The notes beneath the pieces were generated by a model. It was not told the origin of the DNA and did no database searches. It saw only the letters and a list, made by a program, of their open reading frames with translations. This document shows, in pieces, positions 38,601-64,000 of a stretch of 64,000 nucleotides of DNA. The translations under genes were made by a program, and so were the position numbers. This DNA is from Puffinus mauretanicus (taxonomy: Eukaryota; Chordata; Aves; Procellariiformes; Procellariidae), in the NCBI GenBank assembly GCA_023333565.1, contig JAJKFH010000115.1, forward strand, positions 4,340,001 through 4,404,000, in the 5' to 3' direction. How positions within the stretch are numbered: the stretch's first letter is position 1; each line of letters begins with the position of its first letter.

Positions 38601-40615
38601 CTTTACGAACTTTGACACAGCATTACAAGAGAGCGCATGTGGTGAGCATATTAAGTAGCAGAATAAAATATATTGCTATAAGTGAGACTAATGTTTCAAA
38701 TTTATGTGCGTTTAGTTTCTTGTAAATTAATGAAATGTTTCATTTTTGCATCAAATCAAGTATTCATTTGCACACGTTTCTAGGACTCTTGCAAGTATTA
38801 TGCAAATATCTGACTCATCCTTACCTATAGATTTTGTGTGCTTACCTTAGGTGCATGCAGTTGCATACTGACAATCTTGAACTCTGGCCAACCCCCCACC
38901 TTTTTTTTTTTAAAAAAAAAAAAAAAGAAGAACATGCCAATCCTAATCTCAACAGCAAAATATTTCAGGGATTAAAATCCAATGTCACCTTTCTCCTCAT
39001 GTTGGTAGTCCATCCTTAGAACTAATATGTTAACTGAAAATAGAGAAACTACAAAGTGTGTAAAGCTTACATCACTTTCAATCGGGTGAGTCTGGCCACA
39101 ACATTAAAGTACAGTTTTGACTGCTACAGTTTATGCACGCTTGTTGCCAGTTTCTTCAAATTTCTGAGTTAGGATCACTGCTATGTTGTAAAATGAATAC
39201 ATTTTAGTGGAAGCTATGTGTCACACCACTATTGGAGATATCTGCAGTACTGATGGCCAATGCAGAGAATTTCCGTGTTCACTAGGGTTCCTTAATTAGA
39301 CAAGTTCTAAAAACCACAAGTTTTAAACATTTTAGGAAGTTAACTTCAAAAAGGTTTTCAGCTAGTTGGTGTGGTTTTCCCCTTTTCAACAAGGGATTCT
39401 TTTTTTGTCATATATATGTGCAAACCTTCAATGACTCTAACAGTCTTTCTTTCCAAGAGTAATGGCATTCTGAAATACAAATGCCACATCTGTCAGAAAT
39501 GTTTCTCCTGGAGTTATACATTGACCCTACATCTTCGAAAAGCTCATGAACTCCGCAGTCATTCTCGTTTCAGGTATGTTACCAGTTGATTCTTGTTCAC
39601 ATCATAAAGTGTTTTTTTTTTTTAAATGTTTTGTTTAAAAGATCCAGATATTTAATTAAATGCTATCTTAAGTTTGGTTCAGTTTTAAACATGCTGAGCG
39701 TGAAACAATTTACTGCTTAGGTTTCACTATCATGATGGAAAACCTAGTGTAAAGATGGTTAAACCAAGGAAAAAAAGGTCTTTTTGCTTTTATAGCTTTT
39801 ACCACTGTGAAAATCTTGTAACCTAGATTGTTGAAAGTAATTTTTTTGAGCCTGCAAGTTGTATCCACCAAACAGAGTACATAAATATATCAACAACTTC
39901 TGAAGTATAAACAAGCCATACTCTCCATTTTGGGACAAGAAAATACAGCAAATAAAATACAATTATGAATAGGTATCTCTTATTTTCTGTTACGTGATGT
40001 ATATTTGATAAAAACTACTTACTGGAACCCTCTTGCAAGTGTTCCTTCACATAGAATGTCTTTTGTTTGGGTGCCACCTAATAAATAGCAATCTAATTCG
40101 TCTTTTAATTGCTGACATTCTCAGTTTTGGCAATTTAATGAGATGTTACTCTTATTTTCTGCTGTAAATGCTATGTTTGTAACTTCTATTTTCAGTATTT
40201 TCAATTTTATTCCCTTAGATATAAAGAAGATGATGAGGGTCACATGAGTTTGAATTTAGCAGTATATAATGCTGTCATGGGTTTAGGTCAGGCTCCTAAT
40301 AACAAGACAGTAACAAACAAGTCTTCAAGTCAAAATAGTTTTGGAAGAGAAGGAGGGGACTCTGGCGAAAGAGACACTTCAACAGCAGAAGTACTTTTCA
40401 CGCAGCTTCAGCCATGGTCACGAGCTACTGGAGAAAATGTTGTGGTAGAAACAGAGACTTCTATGCCAGAGCCTGTGTATTCTGAACTTCAAACTGCTGT
40501 ACAGCCGTTCGAAAACAGTTGTACTTCAGCTAAAGTTGATGAAGCCACACCGATGAACGTGAAGGAAAAACTGGTAGAAATGGAATTGGACTTGGGAATT
40601 CAGATAGCTTTCTAG
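23530..40615 (+). CDS. HINFP-like: HINFP-like C2H2 zinc-finger protein, complete, nine coding exons
   Basis: Predicted 496-residue zinc-finger protein homologous to histone H4 transcription factor HINFP (about 517 residues in human). Coding exons: 23530-23680, 24790-25013, 28970-29081, 33463-33615, 34564-34641, 37341-37461, 38503-38641, 39458-39573 and 40219-40615; they sum to 1491 bases with no stop before TAG. There are ten fingers. Fingers 1-4 and 9 use C-X4-C (C16/C21, C55/C60, C119/C124, C159/C164, C302/C307); the others use C-X2-C. Finger 5 ends in Gln (Q209) instead of the last His, as I recall for HINFP. Near-identical HINFP blocks include [11 protein letters not shown] and RLLRDHMR. 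The tail after residue 366 is divergent. By homology it would bind DNA in the nucleus, perhaps at CGGAC-type sites; its targets are unknown. Divergence and location argue for a paralogue rather than HINFP itself. The start has a good context (GCAATGG). Confidence 0.9.
24790..25013 (+). CDS. HINFP-like: HINFP-like coding exon 2 (finger 2, start of finger 3)
   Basis: Finger 2 is C55-X4-C60-X12-H73-X3-H77, followed by YHTKLK, a block shared with HINFP, a spacer, and C119/C124 of finger 3. Acceptor GTGTTTAG; donor GAT|GTAAGT. Confidence 0.92.
25014..28969 (+). other. HINFP-like intron 2
   Basis: Nearly 4 kb of AT-rich intron between finger 3's cysteines and histidines. No exon, RNA gene or clear repeat was seen; open frames here are short and unrecognisable. 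Confidence 0.7.
28970..29081 (+). CDS. HINFP-like: HINFP-like coding exon 3 (rest of finger 3, start of finger 4)
   Basis: Completes finger 3 with WFYQHVAIH (H137, H141), then VYCHWK begins finger 4 (C159). Acceptor TTTTTAG; donor AAAG|GTAGTT. It is too short and open-ended to stand out as an ORF, but matches HINFP in order and spacing. Confidence 0.9.
30311..30995 (+). mobile_element. CR1 LINE, 5'-truncated, 3' end intact
   Basis: Lies in HINFP-like intron 3. The 5' part still translates as the end of CR1 ORF2 ([14 protein letters not shown]...[10 protein letters not shown]). The 3' UTR follows with TTGGACTCGATGATCTTAGA, and the copy ends in two ATTCTATG units. Stops and indels show it is inactive. 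This end signature is the clearest sign of an avian genome here. Confidence 0.93.
31556..31790. repeat. Low-complexity degenerate repeat-like segment
   Basis: Sequence dominated by irregular recurrences of AGTCCA, AGTCAGAGGC, AGCCAGG and similar words, unlike its AT-rich surroundings. It may be a decayed minisatellite or interspersed repeat; I cannot name a family. Confidence 0.35.
33463..33615 (+). CDS. HINFP-like: HINFP-like coding exon 4 (rest of finger 4, finger 5)
   Basis: Completes finger 4 (C164, H177, H181). Finger 5 is C189-X2-C192-X12-H205-X3-Q209, with Gln in place of the fourth zinc ligand. Contains [16 protein letters not shown], the block most like HINFP. Acceptor GGTTTTAG; donor ATA|GTAAGT. 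Confidence 0.93.
34564..34641 (+). CDS. HINFP-like: HINFP-like coding exon 5 (finger 6)
   Basis: 78 bases, phase 1 at both ends, one finger: C219-X2-C222-X12-H235-X3-H239 with [11 protein letters not shown]. Acceptor AAATTCAG; donor ATG|GTAAGT. As a symmetric single-finger exon, skipping it would keep the frame. Confidence 0.92.
36246..36489. repeat. Inverted-repeat (fold-back) element in HINFP-like intron 5
   Basis: A perfect 19-base inverted repeat, TATTCTGGAATCACTCCCT at 36246-36264 and its reverse complement at 36471-36489, bounds about 206 bases. Related TTATTCTGG/TTCCAGA words recur inside and just outside. It looks like a decayed non-autonomous DNA transposon (MITE); the family was not identified and no clear target duplication was found. 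Confidence 0.6.
37341..37461 (+). CDS. HINFP-like: HINFP-like coding exon 6 (finger 7, start of finger 8)
   Basis: Finger 7 is C245-X2-C248-X12-H261-X4-H266, then DDRPFHC and C277 open finger 8. Acceptor TTTTCTAG; donor CGG|GTAAGA in phase 2. Confidence 0.92.
38333..38468 (-). mobile_element. MIR-like (CORE-SINE) remnant, inverted
   Basis: Reads on the + strand like the reverse complement of MIR: CCCTTTTCACAGGTGGAAAA, ACTGAGGTAGAGAAGTGATT, then GTCAGAGCC and ATTAACCACAAGACTA. Old and degraded. It ends about 35 bases before the exon 7 acceptor. Confidence 0.55.
38503..38641 (+). CDS. HINFP-like: HINFP-like coding exon 7 (rest of finger 8, finger 9)
   Basis: Completes finger 8 (H290, H294). 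Finger 9 is C302-X4-C307-X12-H320-X4-H325. Acceptor GTTTTCAG; donor GTG|GTGAGC. Starts with one base (Gly codon completed) and ends in phase 0. Confidence 0.92.
39458..39573 (+). CDS. HINFP-like: HINFP-like coding exon 8 (finger 10)
   Basis: Last finger: YKCHIC (C335, C338), H351-X4-H356. The acceptor is TTCCAAG|AGT; a start two bases later at the overlapping GAG would break the frame. Donor CAG|GTATGT, phase 2, inside an Arg codon of FRYKE. Confidence 0.92.
40219..40615 (+). CDS. HINFP-like: HINFP-like coding exon 9 (C-terminal tail)
   Basis: Begins [18 protein letters not shown], recognisably like the block after the last HINFP finger, then about 110 residues rich in Ser, Thr and Glu with no zinc ligands. 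It ends GIQIAF, a hydrophobic end loosely similar to HINFP's acidic IQMV-type end. Acceptor CCCTTAG. Confidence 0.9.
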
Positions 40616-40878
40616 AAAAACTGTGAAAAGTATACTCTTCAGAAGAGGTTTATTTTTTTAAACAAAATACGTTTTAAAGTCTTCACTTTTATCCTTGTCA
40701 AATCTTGTATATAATACTGTGTTTTCTCAGCTTTCATGTTAAATTATTCTAATGTGCTTAGAGAAGACATGCAAGATACACACAATATTATGCACATATA
40801 ATGCTTTCATTTATAGCCTTTTGGAGAAGAAACTTCGAAGTTCTGTATATTCATGTAGGATATATATGTGTGCGTGTG

Positions 40879-40892
40879 TATTTATTTATTTA
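40879..40892 (+). promoter_or_regulatory. AU-rich element in HINFP-like 3' UTR
   Basis: Overlapping ATTTA pentamers (TATTTATTTATTTA) about 265 bases after the stop. Such clusters are known to mark unstable mRNAs; use here is inferred. Confidence 0.5.
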
Positions 40893-41163
40893 CTAAAAAA
40901 ATACAGCCTGTGGGGAAAGTGTTGAGCCAATGCATGGGACAAACAGTTTGAATTGGTAGGTAAAACATCCCATTTTTTATTAGCCCACCATGTTGTTTAT
41001 TAGAAATCAGATAACAGCTTGTGACGTGTATAAAAAATTCACGATTTTAGCAGGTTTCTTAGCTTTACTTAGTGACTTTAAAATTATTTCAAGAATTATT
41101 AGAGAGACTTTATTATTATAATGGACTTTTAAACTACAATGTATGGTTAAATGAATACATTTA

Positions 41164-41189
41164 AATAAAAAAGGTTATGTCTAAATAAA
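41164..41189 (+). terminator. HINFP-like polyadenylation signals (two)
   Basis: Two AATAAA hexamers 20 bases apart (41164-41169 and 41184-41189), about 550 bases after the stop and followed by T/GT-rich DNA. Confidence 0.7.
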
Positions 41190-43802
41190 GCAGTTAAAGA
41201 TGTTCACAGAGCTGACTTCAGGATTTATGTAACATTTGGTATAACGGAAATTTTATAGTTATTTGTTGGATGCTGCAGGTACAATGACAAGAAAGTAAAT
41301 GAATGATATTGGCAGCATAGCTAAATGTGCCTAACTGTATTTTCATAAATAATTCCACACAGCTATAGTTATTCTGACCTGTTAGGAAAAGTGCTTGGCA
41401 AAGACATTTATTTGATTCTTGTAGAAAGGGCATAGACAAAAAGACATGTATCTTTCATCACAGTAAAAATGAATTACAATGTTTGAAACGTTTTTTAAAA
41501 CAAGAACTGAATGAGCCCTCCAACTAAAGCATGTACAACTTATACACAGGAGAAGCCTGCTAGAAAACTAACTTGCCCTGTATCAGCTACCAGAAGCCAG
41601 CGCCCCTTGGGGACCCCAGGGTATTCTCTGAGAGGGGCTTGCTCTGCCAGTCTGAAAGCAACTTCCAGCGCCTACGCAGAGCAGCGCTGCATCACCAGCG
41701 CTCGCTGAATGTCCATTCCTTCATGTAGACAAACTGATACTGAGAGCCCAGGACAAGGAATGAACCCGCACACGGGTGAGTCCCCAGTTAACCGGAACGG
41801 AGTATCAGACAGTCTGGGAATAGTTTGAACAAAAATAGGCCGTCTGGAGTGAGCTTGCCACGTAACCCCCAGGATTCTGGGGCACTTCTCTGTGGGAGGA
41901 TTTACACTGTGCCTCTTCTGTAGAAAACGCTCTCCCCTGAACTGGCCCCTCATCATCTAACTGCCGACTGCTCTCGCATGTGCGGACTATGAGGCCACGC
42001 TAGGCCTGTGTGCGGGGCTAGGGGCAGGAAGGACTCGTTCCCTCTCGTCCCCACGGCTAGAAGAGCGCAGTGCTCTGCCCACGAAGGCCGGTAGGAGCGG
42101 TTGAGGCGGTGGTATCAGCGTAGCATCTGTTACACTCTTACATGAACTGTTCCTCTGCTTCCTACGTTTGCTGTCACGAAGAGAGTGGGGAGAGTGAGCC
42201 AGCGGCAGGGTCTCTGCCATTTTGCTACAGTTGCATTATGAATGGGAGTGGGGCTTGCTGGACGGAGCCCTAAGTCACGCCTCTGACTGCGCACCTGTGC
42301 TCAGACAGCAGTGATCACTGCTGCTTCAGCCTAACAACCTAGACCAGGTTGTCTACAGTGTTTAGCAATCGCGGCTAGAGAGAGAAAAGGAATTTAAGAC
42401 CCCTGTCACAACTATAGGCAGATTAAAAGTGACGGCAGTACAAATCTCCTCTCATAGCTGTCCACCTTGTTACTGCCTTGGAAGTTCCTGCTCTGAAAGT
42501 TCCTGCTTTGCAGGCAGCTGAGATCTTTGTGCTCAGGTTTTAGTGTTATTAAATATTCTGGGCCGTAATTTGTGGCAATTCAGCTGGTGTTTCAAGAGCA
42601 GTTGAGCCATCTGTGCAGTGGGGGCAGGCCAGACAGATGTGGGTGGCAGCCTGATTTTAATCTGCCTTTGTGCATGAATCAGAGACCCAGCGTTTTTAAT
42701 ACTTTACAATACGGGTAAAACTGACTCACGTTTCTCTGGGCAATGAATAGGTACCACTATAGCCTCTGGGATTTCCCCTGCTAAATATCAAAGGCCTGCA
42801 ACAAACAACAGAGGTGTTAATGCTTCCCAAAGAAAGAGTCCTTTATAATGGAAAGTATTAGTCAACCAGAATACAGAGGAGTCTTTTCCAGATCTTTTAC
42901 AATAGCTTACCAGAAGCCTCTCATCCAATATCCAACAATTTACTCCTTTGGGCAGATCCCCATGCCTGCCTGACTGGGAGTTTGCTGCCTTCAGTGCAAG
43001 CTGCGTTGCAGGTACCAAGGTTAATTTACCCAAAGCCCGTCCAGGGCTTCACATGACAGGTTTAAACATGGCGTTATAGATTTGTACGTGAGCTATGGAA
43101 CCACACTTGCAGGGCAAGGGTATGACCTGCAAGTTCTAATTTGCCACAACTTCGTGTAAGCCTATTAAATACATTTTGGAAGACAAAATCAACTGTGGGG
43201 GCAGACATAATGGGATGATAATTTATTAATGGCAACCTATTTTTTAAAATCATATTTTAAAATAATTTCCCTCATTTATGCTGCTTAATGACACTCTAGA
43301 GTTTTATTCTACTGTTGCTTAGGTACCTGTTCCGCTTTATTATTATTATTCACAGTGTTTGAATCCACACAAGGGCCTTGCAAAGCTAAAAAGTTACATC
43401 CATTTTCTTGTCAGTCATGTAGTTTAGAATTTACATTCATATATCGGTTTGTATACAGAGGCTTTGTTAACACCTGTGTATTTACTAGGCAATAGTAGTT
43501 AGTGACAATGGATTTCAAAGTTGTTTTTTCAAAGAGCTTTTTTAAATTTTATGGTAAGATTTCGGTGTTATATTAGCACTCCAAGATGCTGGTTTGCATG
43601 TACAAAGCAAAATAAAATATCCATCTGAATGAAAGCACTTTGGTGAAAAAAGGCACTCTTTTCTGATTTTGATACCGATTATAAATTTTTCATGCTAGTT
43701 ATTTGTACTAAAATAACTGTATGTAAATCTATTCAGTTTTGAAAACTAGGCTTTTGTTTCTGCTTAATTTTCAACGTGATTCTGAAGCTGCTTTCTCCCC
43801 AG

Positions 43803-44051
43803 CAAGTGCTGCGGAGTGCTCTCTCACAGAAGAGCCCACAGAGGGTGCCTGTGGACTGAACGCTCTGAGTCACCCTGCCGCCTTGTCCCACGACATTGTG
43901 TGACATGGATAAGTGTCAAGCGAGTATCTCCGTTGAAGACATACTTTATTCAGCGCCTCCTAGAATAAAGAAGCTCTACGAGAAACAAGACATTATTTGC
44001 TGGGATTTGTGGGACCCAGCTTGAAAAACAACTTCTTCCCGTGCACACCAG
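43803..44051 (+). other. Candidate exon with a 39-codon open frame
   Basis: A pyrimidine-rich acceptor (TGCTTTCTCCCCAG) precedes 43803 and a CAG|GTATGA donor follows 44051. Inside, an ATG at 43905 (G at -3 and +4) opens a 39-residue frame to TGA at 44022-44024, starting MDKCQASISVEDILY. No homology is recognised. It could be part of a lncRNA or chance. Confidence 0.25.
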
Positions 44052-44952
44052 GTATGAGGTGGACGTGAGTCATTAGGGACTTGTTCTCATGGAGCCAGAT
44101 CATCAGATAAGGTAAACTGGCGCAGGTCCACTCGAGTCTGTAAAACCAGCATAATGTCTAACTGCGGCTCTGGCACGGGACCTTTGTGGATTTCGGTGGG
44201 ACTGGACTAGCCCTTGGCTTTGTGGAGGCAGGAGGAGACAGCTTGCCAGGCTGACAAAGAAACTCTTTGATTATGACCTCAGAGATGGTGCCCTGCAGCA
44301 CAGCTAACAGCCGGAAAAAATGTACCTAAAAAATTACAGCGTCTGCCAAGAAGCAGAGCAAGATCGAGCTTGGGGAAGTCATGCAGAACACCTTTTTTGT
44401 TCTCAGAGGTTTGAGAATGAAAATTTCAAACTAGGCATTCTTTTCCTTAAAACCACAGAAACAACCGTGTTAGTCATTCACCGCTCACACGAATGTGATT
44501 AACCTTTTTTTTAATTTGTATTTTTTTCACTTTATACAGGCTTTCTACCATCATAAACAAACAGAGCTGATAAAGAGATCTATGCAAAATTTGGGTTGTT
44601 TAATACTTCTCAATTAAGTTCCTGAAAGCAGGGCTTTTTATTATCCTTACAGAGGAAGAAAGTTAGCAAAAATAGTTCAGTAGTTTCTAAGAAAGCAGTT
44701 GTGAAAAAGAACAGTATTTGTCTCTCGGAAAAAAAATTCTCAAAGCTGGATCATTAAGCAGCACTATTATTTTGCACGGGCTTTAAAGTTTAGCGTCTGG
44801 GAGAGGAGTGGTTGCCCTGATCTATTTTTTGGCATATAATTCCATGAAGTGAGATGTGTTAAAAGCAATCTGCAAAGCCTACCTAAAGCCCTGAAACAGT
44901 AATTTTCTTACTAGATCACATCAAATACAGAGTGTCTCTACAGTGAGGAGCT

Positions 44953-45000
44953 TATGTGATCTCCAGCAAATTACGATGTGCCTCAGTTTTCTGCCTCTAA
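44953..45000 (+). mobile_element. Possible MIR-like SINE remnant
   Basis: TATGTGATCTCCAGCAAATT then GTGCCTCAGTTTTCTGCCTC follows the order of the MIR 3' half. Weak evidence, intergenic. Confidence 0.35.
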
Positions 45001-48000
45001 AGAAGAGTTCTCAGCTTTACAAGGAAGCCACAAGATTTTAAACTTGTTTTCTGATTTGTTCAGCTATTACAGTCACGAGCACTAAAAACACGCCGATGAA
45101 GGCCTAAGCATGCCTGCCTTTTAGTTCATGGCTTACTTTTGTACGTTCAAATCAATTTATAAAGGAGCTGACTGTTGGGGTGCTGAGCAGGCAGAGCTGC
45201 CATTAACTTAAGCTCTGAACTAGCAAAAATTCCTACATGTGCCTGACTCTGGGCACTAGGAGCAGCCCAGCTGGAGTGTGTAGTTGTCTTCAGTAGGATT
45301 ACCTACACTGTACTTTTTTTTTTTTTTTAAATTTTCTTCAGTGGAAAAATTGGTTTAAAAATTCCCACCCTCTTCCTACCGCTCATTTCCACCTCCACAC
45401 CACACTTCTCAGTTGTTTGCGAGGGTGTGCTTCAAATGAGATCAGCGAGGAACTCCAGCATCTGTGTAACTATGCCCCTTTCATCACCTTCTTCGGAGGT
45501 AGTTTCCTTCCAGCCTATTCGCCTCCCTTTCTGTTGACATTAACGAGCATCTGGTAAGTCAGGCCAGCTTTCTGATCTGTCTGAAAACTAAGCGAGGGAG
45601 TGTTTTTAAGTGAGATCATTGAGCTGATTCAGTTACTGTTCAACCACGTGAACGCCAGTACAACTGTGTGAATACCAGCACTGACAAAAGAGGGGATGGC
45701 AGCCTCCTTCAGAGACAACGTAGTTTTAGATCAGCTTAAGCCAACTGCAGTATTGCATAGCTTAAGTGTTTGCAAAGTGGGCAAATGGATTTTTGTTTTC
45801 TTTTGGAAAGTTGCAAGTTGCAACTTAGTGCTCTTTTGTATCAGCTTTAAAGCCATCGTACAGTTGCCATTTGCTATCTGTTCACAGAAGGTAGAGGCAA
45901 AACGTTTTAGCTCTAACATACAGGACAAAGGTGCCCTACAACCTGTTAAAGCTTCAGGTTGGCTGACTTCATACACGCCAAGCAACCGTTTAGAAGGATT
46001 TCATTCTAAAAAGAAAAGGCTAAAGCACTGGATTGAATCCTGTTCTCTGAAAGGACTGGGAAATACTGCAAGACAAAGCAACAGAGTAAGAAGAGAGTTT
46101 TCTTTGTGATGTCCCCGCTAACGCACATGCAGGGGAGTCTTAAACAAGACTGGTTACCTTGCCACGAAAAGAACATTAAGTTGGTTTCACATGATTTGTT
46201 CTCAATAAACCTAGTATTGACTGTTGTTTGTAAGCCTGGCTAGATACTAGCATATTTTATTTATTTATTTTTAGTCAGAGACCTGACTGCTCTGGAATTC
46301 CCTTGCCACCTTCTTTTTCTGCCTCTTGAAGACAAGGTCTTCAGGTGCCCTTTTCCAGCCTTTCAACACTTCACCAACTACAAGCTCGGAGGCTGGGCAG
46401 CCAGTTCTCTAAGCACCTTAAATGTGAATTTTATTTAGGCCTAGCCCTTTTGAAAGCACTTAAATAATGGAAATTCTCTTAGATGAACTCTTTCCATGTT
46501 CTATCATGAGCTCTCACTCCTTTGTTGCTGGTGTTTGTTGAATTAATTCTCAAATCACAGTGCAAGTAGAAGGTATACAATCCACTTCTTGCTTAAACTC
46601 AACTGCCAACTAAGTGCAAGTTGGGTTTCGTCTAACTCAGTTAGTTTTACAACTTTCACCATCTTCCCAATGAAACAAGAATTTGAATGGCAATGTATCA
46701 TTAGTGGAATAAAATATCTGGTGTGCTATTTGGAACAAAGTTGTGCACACCTCCAGAAGATACAGTGTCCAAGGCCCTGGTTCTCCAAATCGCTTCAACT
46801 TATGCAGAGCTCCTCGAGAGCACGGCAGTCTCTCCAGGTTGATCCAGTCACAGCTGAAGTCCCAAATCAAAGCAAGGAACAAGTTAGGATGATAGCCAGG
46901 AGAAGGAGGTCAGATAGAGGTGTATTGTTGGGTCACACAGGTGGCCTAAGGGCTTGTCTCTACACACAGCTGTTTCTTATTCCTGATTTATTTATACATA
47001 GATGTTCTTATTCAGAGTAAGCCATTGTTTAGTTTAATCCGCAGTAAATTAAGCAGGAACAAGTCCATGTGGAATAAAGCCCTGAGAAGAGACTTGATGT
47101 CCCATGTCTTTTGAAAGTAATTAAATGTTTCTATAGATCCTTTTTAAATGGAGCTTTGCAAAGACAAGACTGACTACTATTATCCTAGCTTTAAAACACA
47201 TTGTCCTCTATCTATTGCCTAACTCGCCAGATTAAATGGTCATACACTAACTGCCTAGAACAATCAGCCTGAGTCTGATACTAACTATAACAAACAAACA
47301 CAAGCTTTATTAACCTTTAGACATGCGATAGGTGTGAAGGTCACGATGCAGATCGGAATAGCCTCTTTATGGTCACGTTACATACCAAAGGTTGCAGACT
47401 CCTTCCTTCCAGCTGCAGCGTCTCAGTAACAGAGTCGGACCCTTTATCCATCGGTCCGAGTCTTGTAGTACCTGCAATTAGATCCACAAAAGGATTCAGG
47501 CACTGAAATCTGCTGCTGGGATCAAAGCTCCTAATCCCAGGGGCAACTAAAAACCAGAGACGTATCAGTCCTTGGCAGTACAGTTTCCCAGAGCCTAAAA
47601 ATTGTTGCTTCGGAGCGTGCCTGGACAGACTCTGCCTCCGCCACCCGGAGCAGGTTGGCCCGAGTCTCTCAGACCCGAGCAGGACGCGCAGGTGGAGGGT
47701 TTGTCCTCCTTTGCCGGAGGGACGCAACCCGCTGGGGTTCCCAGAGCGGGCCCCGTCTAGAAGAAAAGGAAGGAACGCAGTCGCTGGTGCTTCCCTCCCC
47801 CTTTATTTAATAGCTTAATTGTCACAGCGTGCGCAGCGCTCCCCTCCTGCCCCAGCGCTTTTGCCCGAGGAGCTTTGGACACGCGTGCTGCACCCCGCTG
47901 CCAGGGCTGCTGCGACTCGGGAGCTGCCCGGGCGAGAAGAGGGGCGGCTGGAGAGCCCACCCGGGGGTGGGGGGTGCCGCCCTTTAGCGGCGTCGGCAGA

Positions 48001-48211
48001 AGCAAGGGCCGGGCCACAAGCGTTGTCCCGGCCCCGGGAACATCCTGGCTGCCTCCGGGGGGGCGGGGGGGGCCGCTGCCTGCGCCCCGGCTGGGAGCGG
48101 GACGCGGGTACCGGCGGCCGGACCGGGCCACAACCACTCCCCGCGGTGCTGGGGGGGGGGCAGGCACGGCCCAGGAAGTGACGCCACCCCCGTCCCCCCT
48201 CCCGTCACACC

Positions 48212-48218
48212 TGACTCA
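48212..48218. promoter_or_regulatory. AP-1 site upstream of RIPK4
   Basis: TGACTCA, the exact AP-1 consensus, 67 bases before the RIPK4 start codon. RIPK4 works in PKC-linked keratinocyte signalling, so AP-1 input is plausible, but this is a short motif. It may lie in the 5' UTR. Confidence 0.4.
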
Positions 48219-48284
48219 CCTGGGCGGGCGGTGACGGCAGCGGCGGCGCTGCGCACCGCGGTGCCGGGCGGGCGGGCGGACAGC

Positions 48285-64000
<15,716 letters not shown>

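Larger units (their letters stand above)
41190..47600. other. Intergenic region between HINFP-like and RIPK4
   Basis: Contains a GC-richer patch at 41560-42320, old repeat debris (a MIR-like piece at 44953-45000 and decayed interspersed repeat near 44090-44240), a candidate exon at 43803-44051, poly-T runs and a TTTATTTATTTATTT stretch at 46256-46272. No gene I can name. Confidence 0.6.

Noticed and set aside
45696..46109. 137-codon open frame with a good start context
   Set aside because: No recognised homology, composition typical of translated non-coding DNA, and no promoter nearby.

Overview
This window is nuclear DNA from a vertebrate, almost certainly a bird. It has GT-AG introns, CpG-island promoters and no bacterial features. 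A truncated CR1 retrotransposon at 30311-30995 ends in the ATTCTATG-type tail typical of avian CR1, and a second CR1 3' end lies inverted at 15852-16063. No mammalian Alu or L1 was seen. I have no direct evidence for the species.

Three genes lie head to tail on the + strand. (1) At 1147-12981 are the last 13 coding exons of a gene I identify as PRDM15: 13 C2H2 zinc fingers, an acidic linker and the Gln-rich C-terminus. The PR domain and the start lie upstream of the window. (2) At 23530-40615 is a complete nine-coding-exon gene for a 496-residue protein. It has ten zinc fingers in the layout of the histone H4 transcription factor HINFP, but is diverged enough to be a paralogue. A CpG island at about 20880-21960 with a perfect NRF1-type site is its likely promoter. 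(3) At 48285-56424 are the first two coding exons of RIPK4, encoding the N-lobe and catalytic loop of its kinase domain. The next exon, which should carry the DFG motif, is not in the window. A second CpG island at about 47600-48900 covers the RIPK4 promoter and first exon.

PRDM15 followed by RIPK4 is the order known on human chromosome 21, so this is a conserved block. The HINFP-like gene between them is the notable extra: human HINFP is on chromosome 11, and I know of no such gene between PRDM15 and RIPK4 in mammals. Every exon joins in frame, every splice site is GT-AG and its introns interrupt the fingers, so it is a functional DNA-level duplicate rather than a retrocopy. By homology it would bind DNA as a nuclear regulator.

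The rest is introns and intergenic DNA with old repeats: CR1, MIR-like SINE pieces, a possible fold-back element at 36246-36489, and short tandem duplications. The most striking non-coding structure is a perfect palindrome with two 30-base arms at 48551-48614, just after RIPK4 exon 1. Weaker leads are a candidate exon with a 39-residue open frame at 43803-44051, a possible divergent transcript at the HINFP-like CpG island, and a 42-base purine-pyrimidine alternation at 59441-59482.
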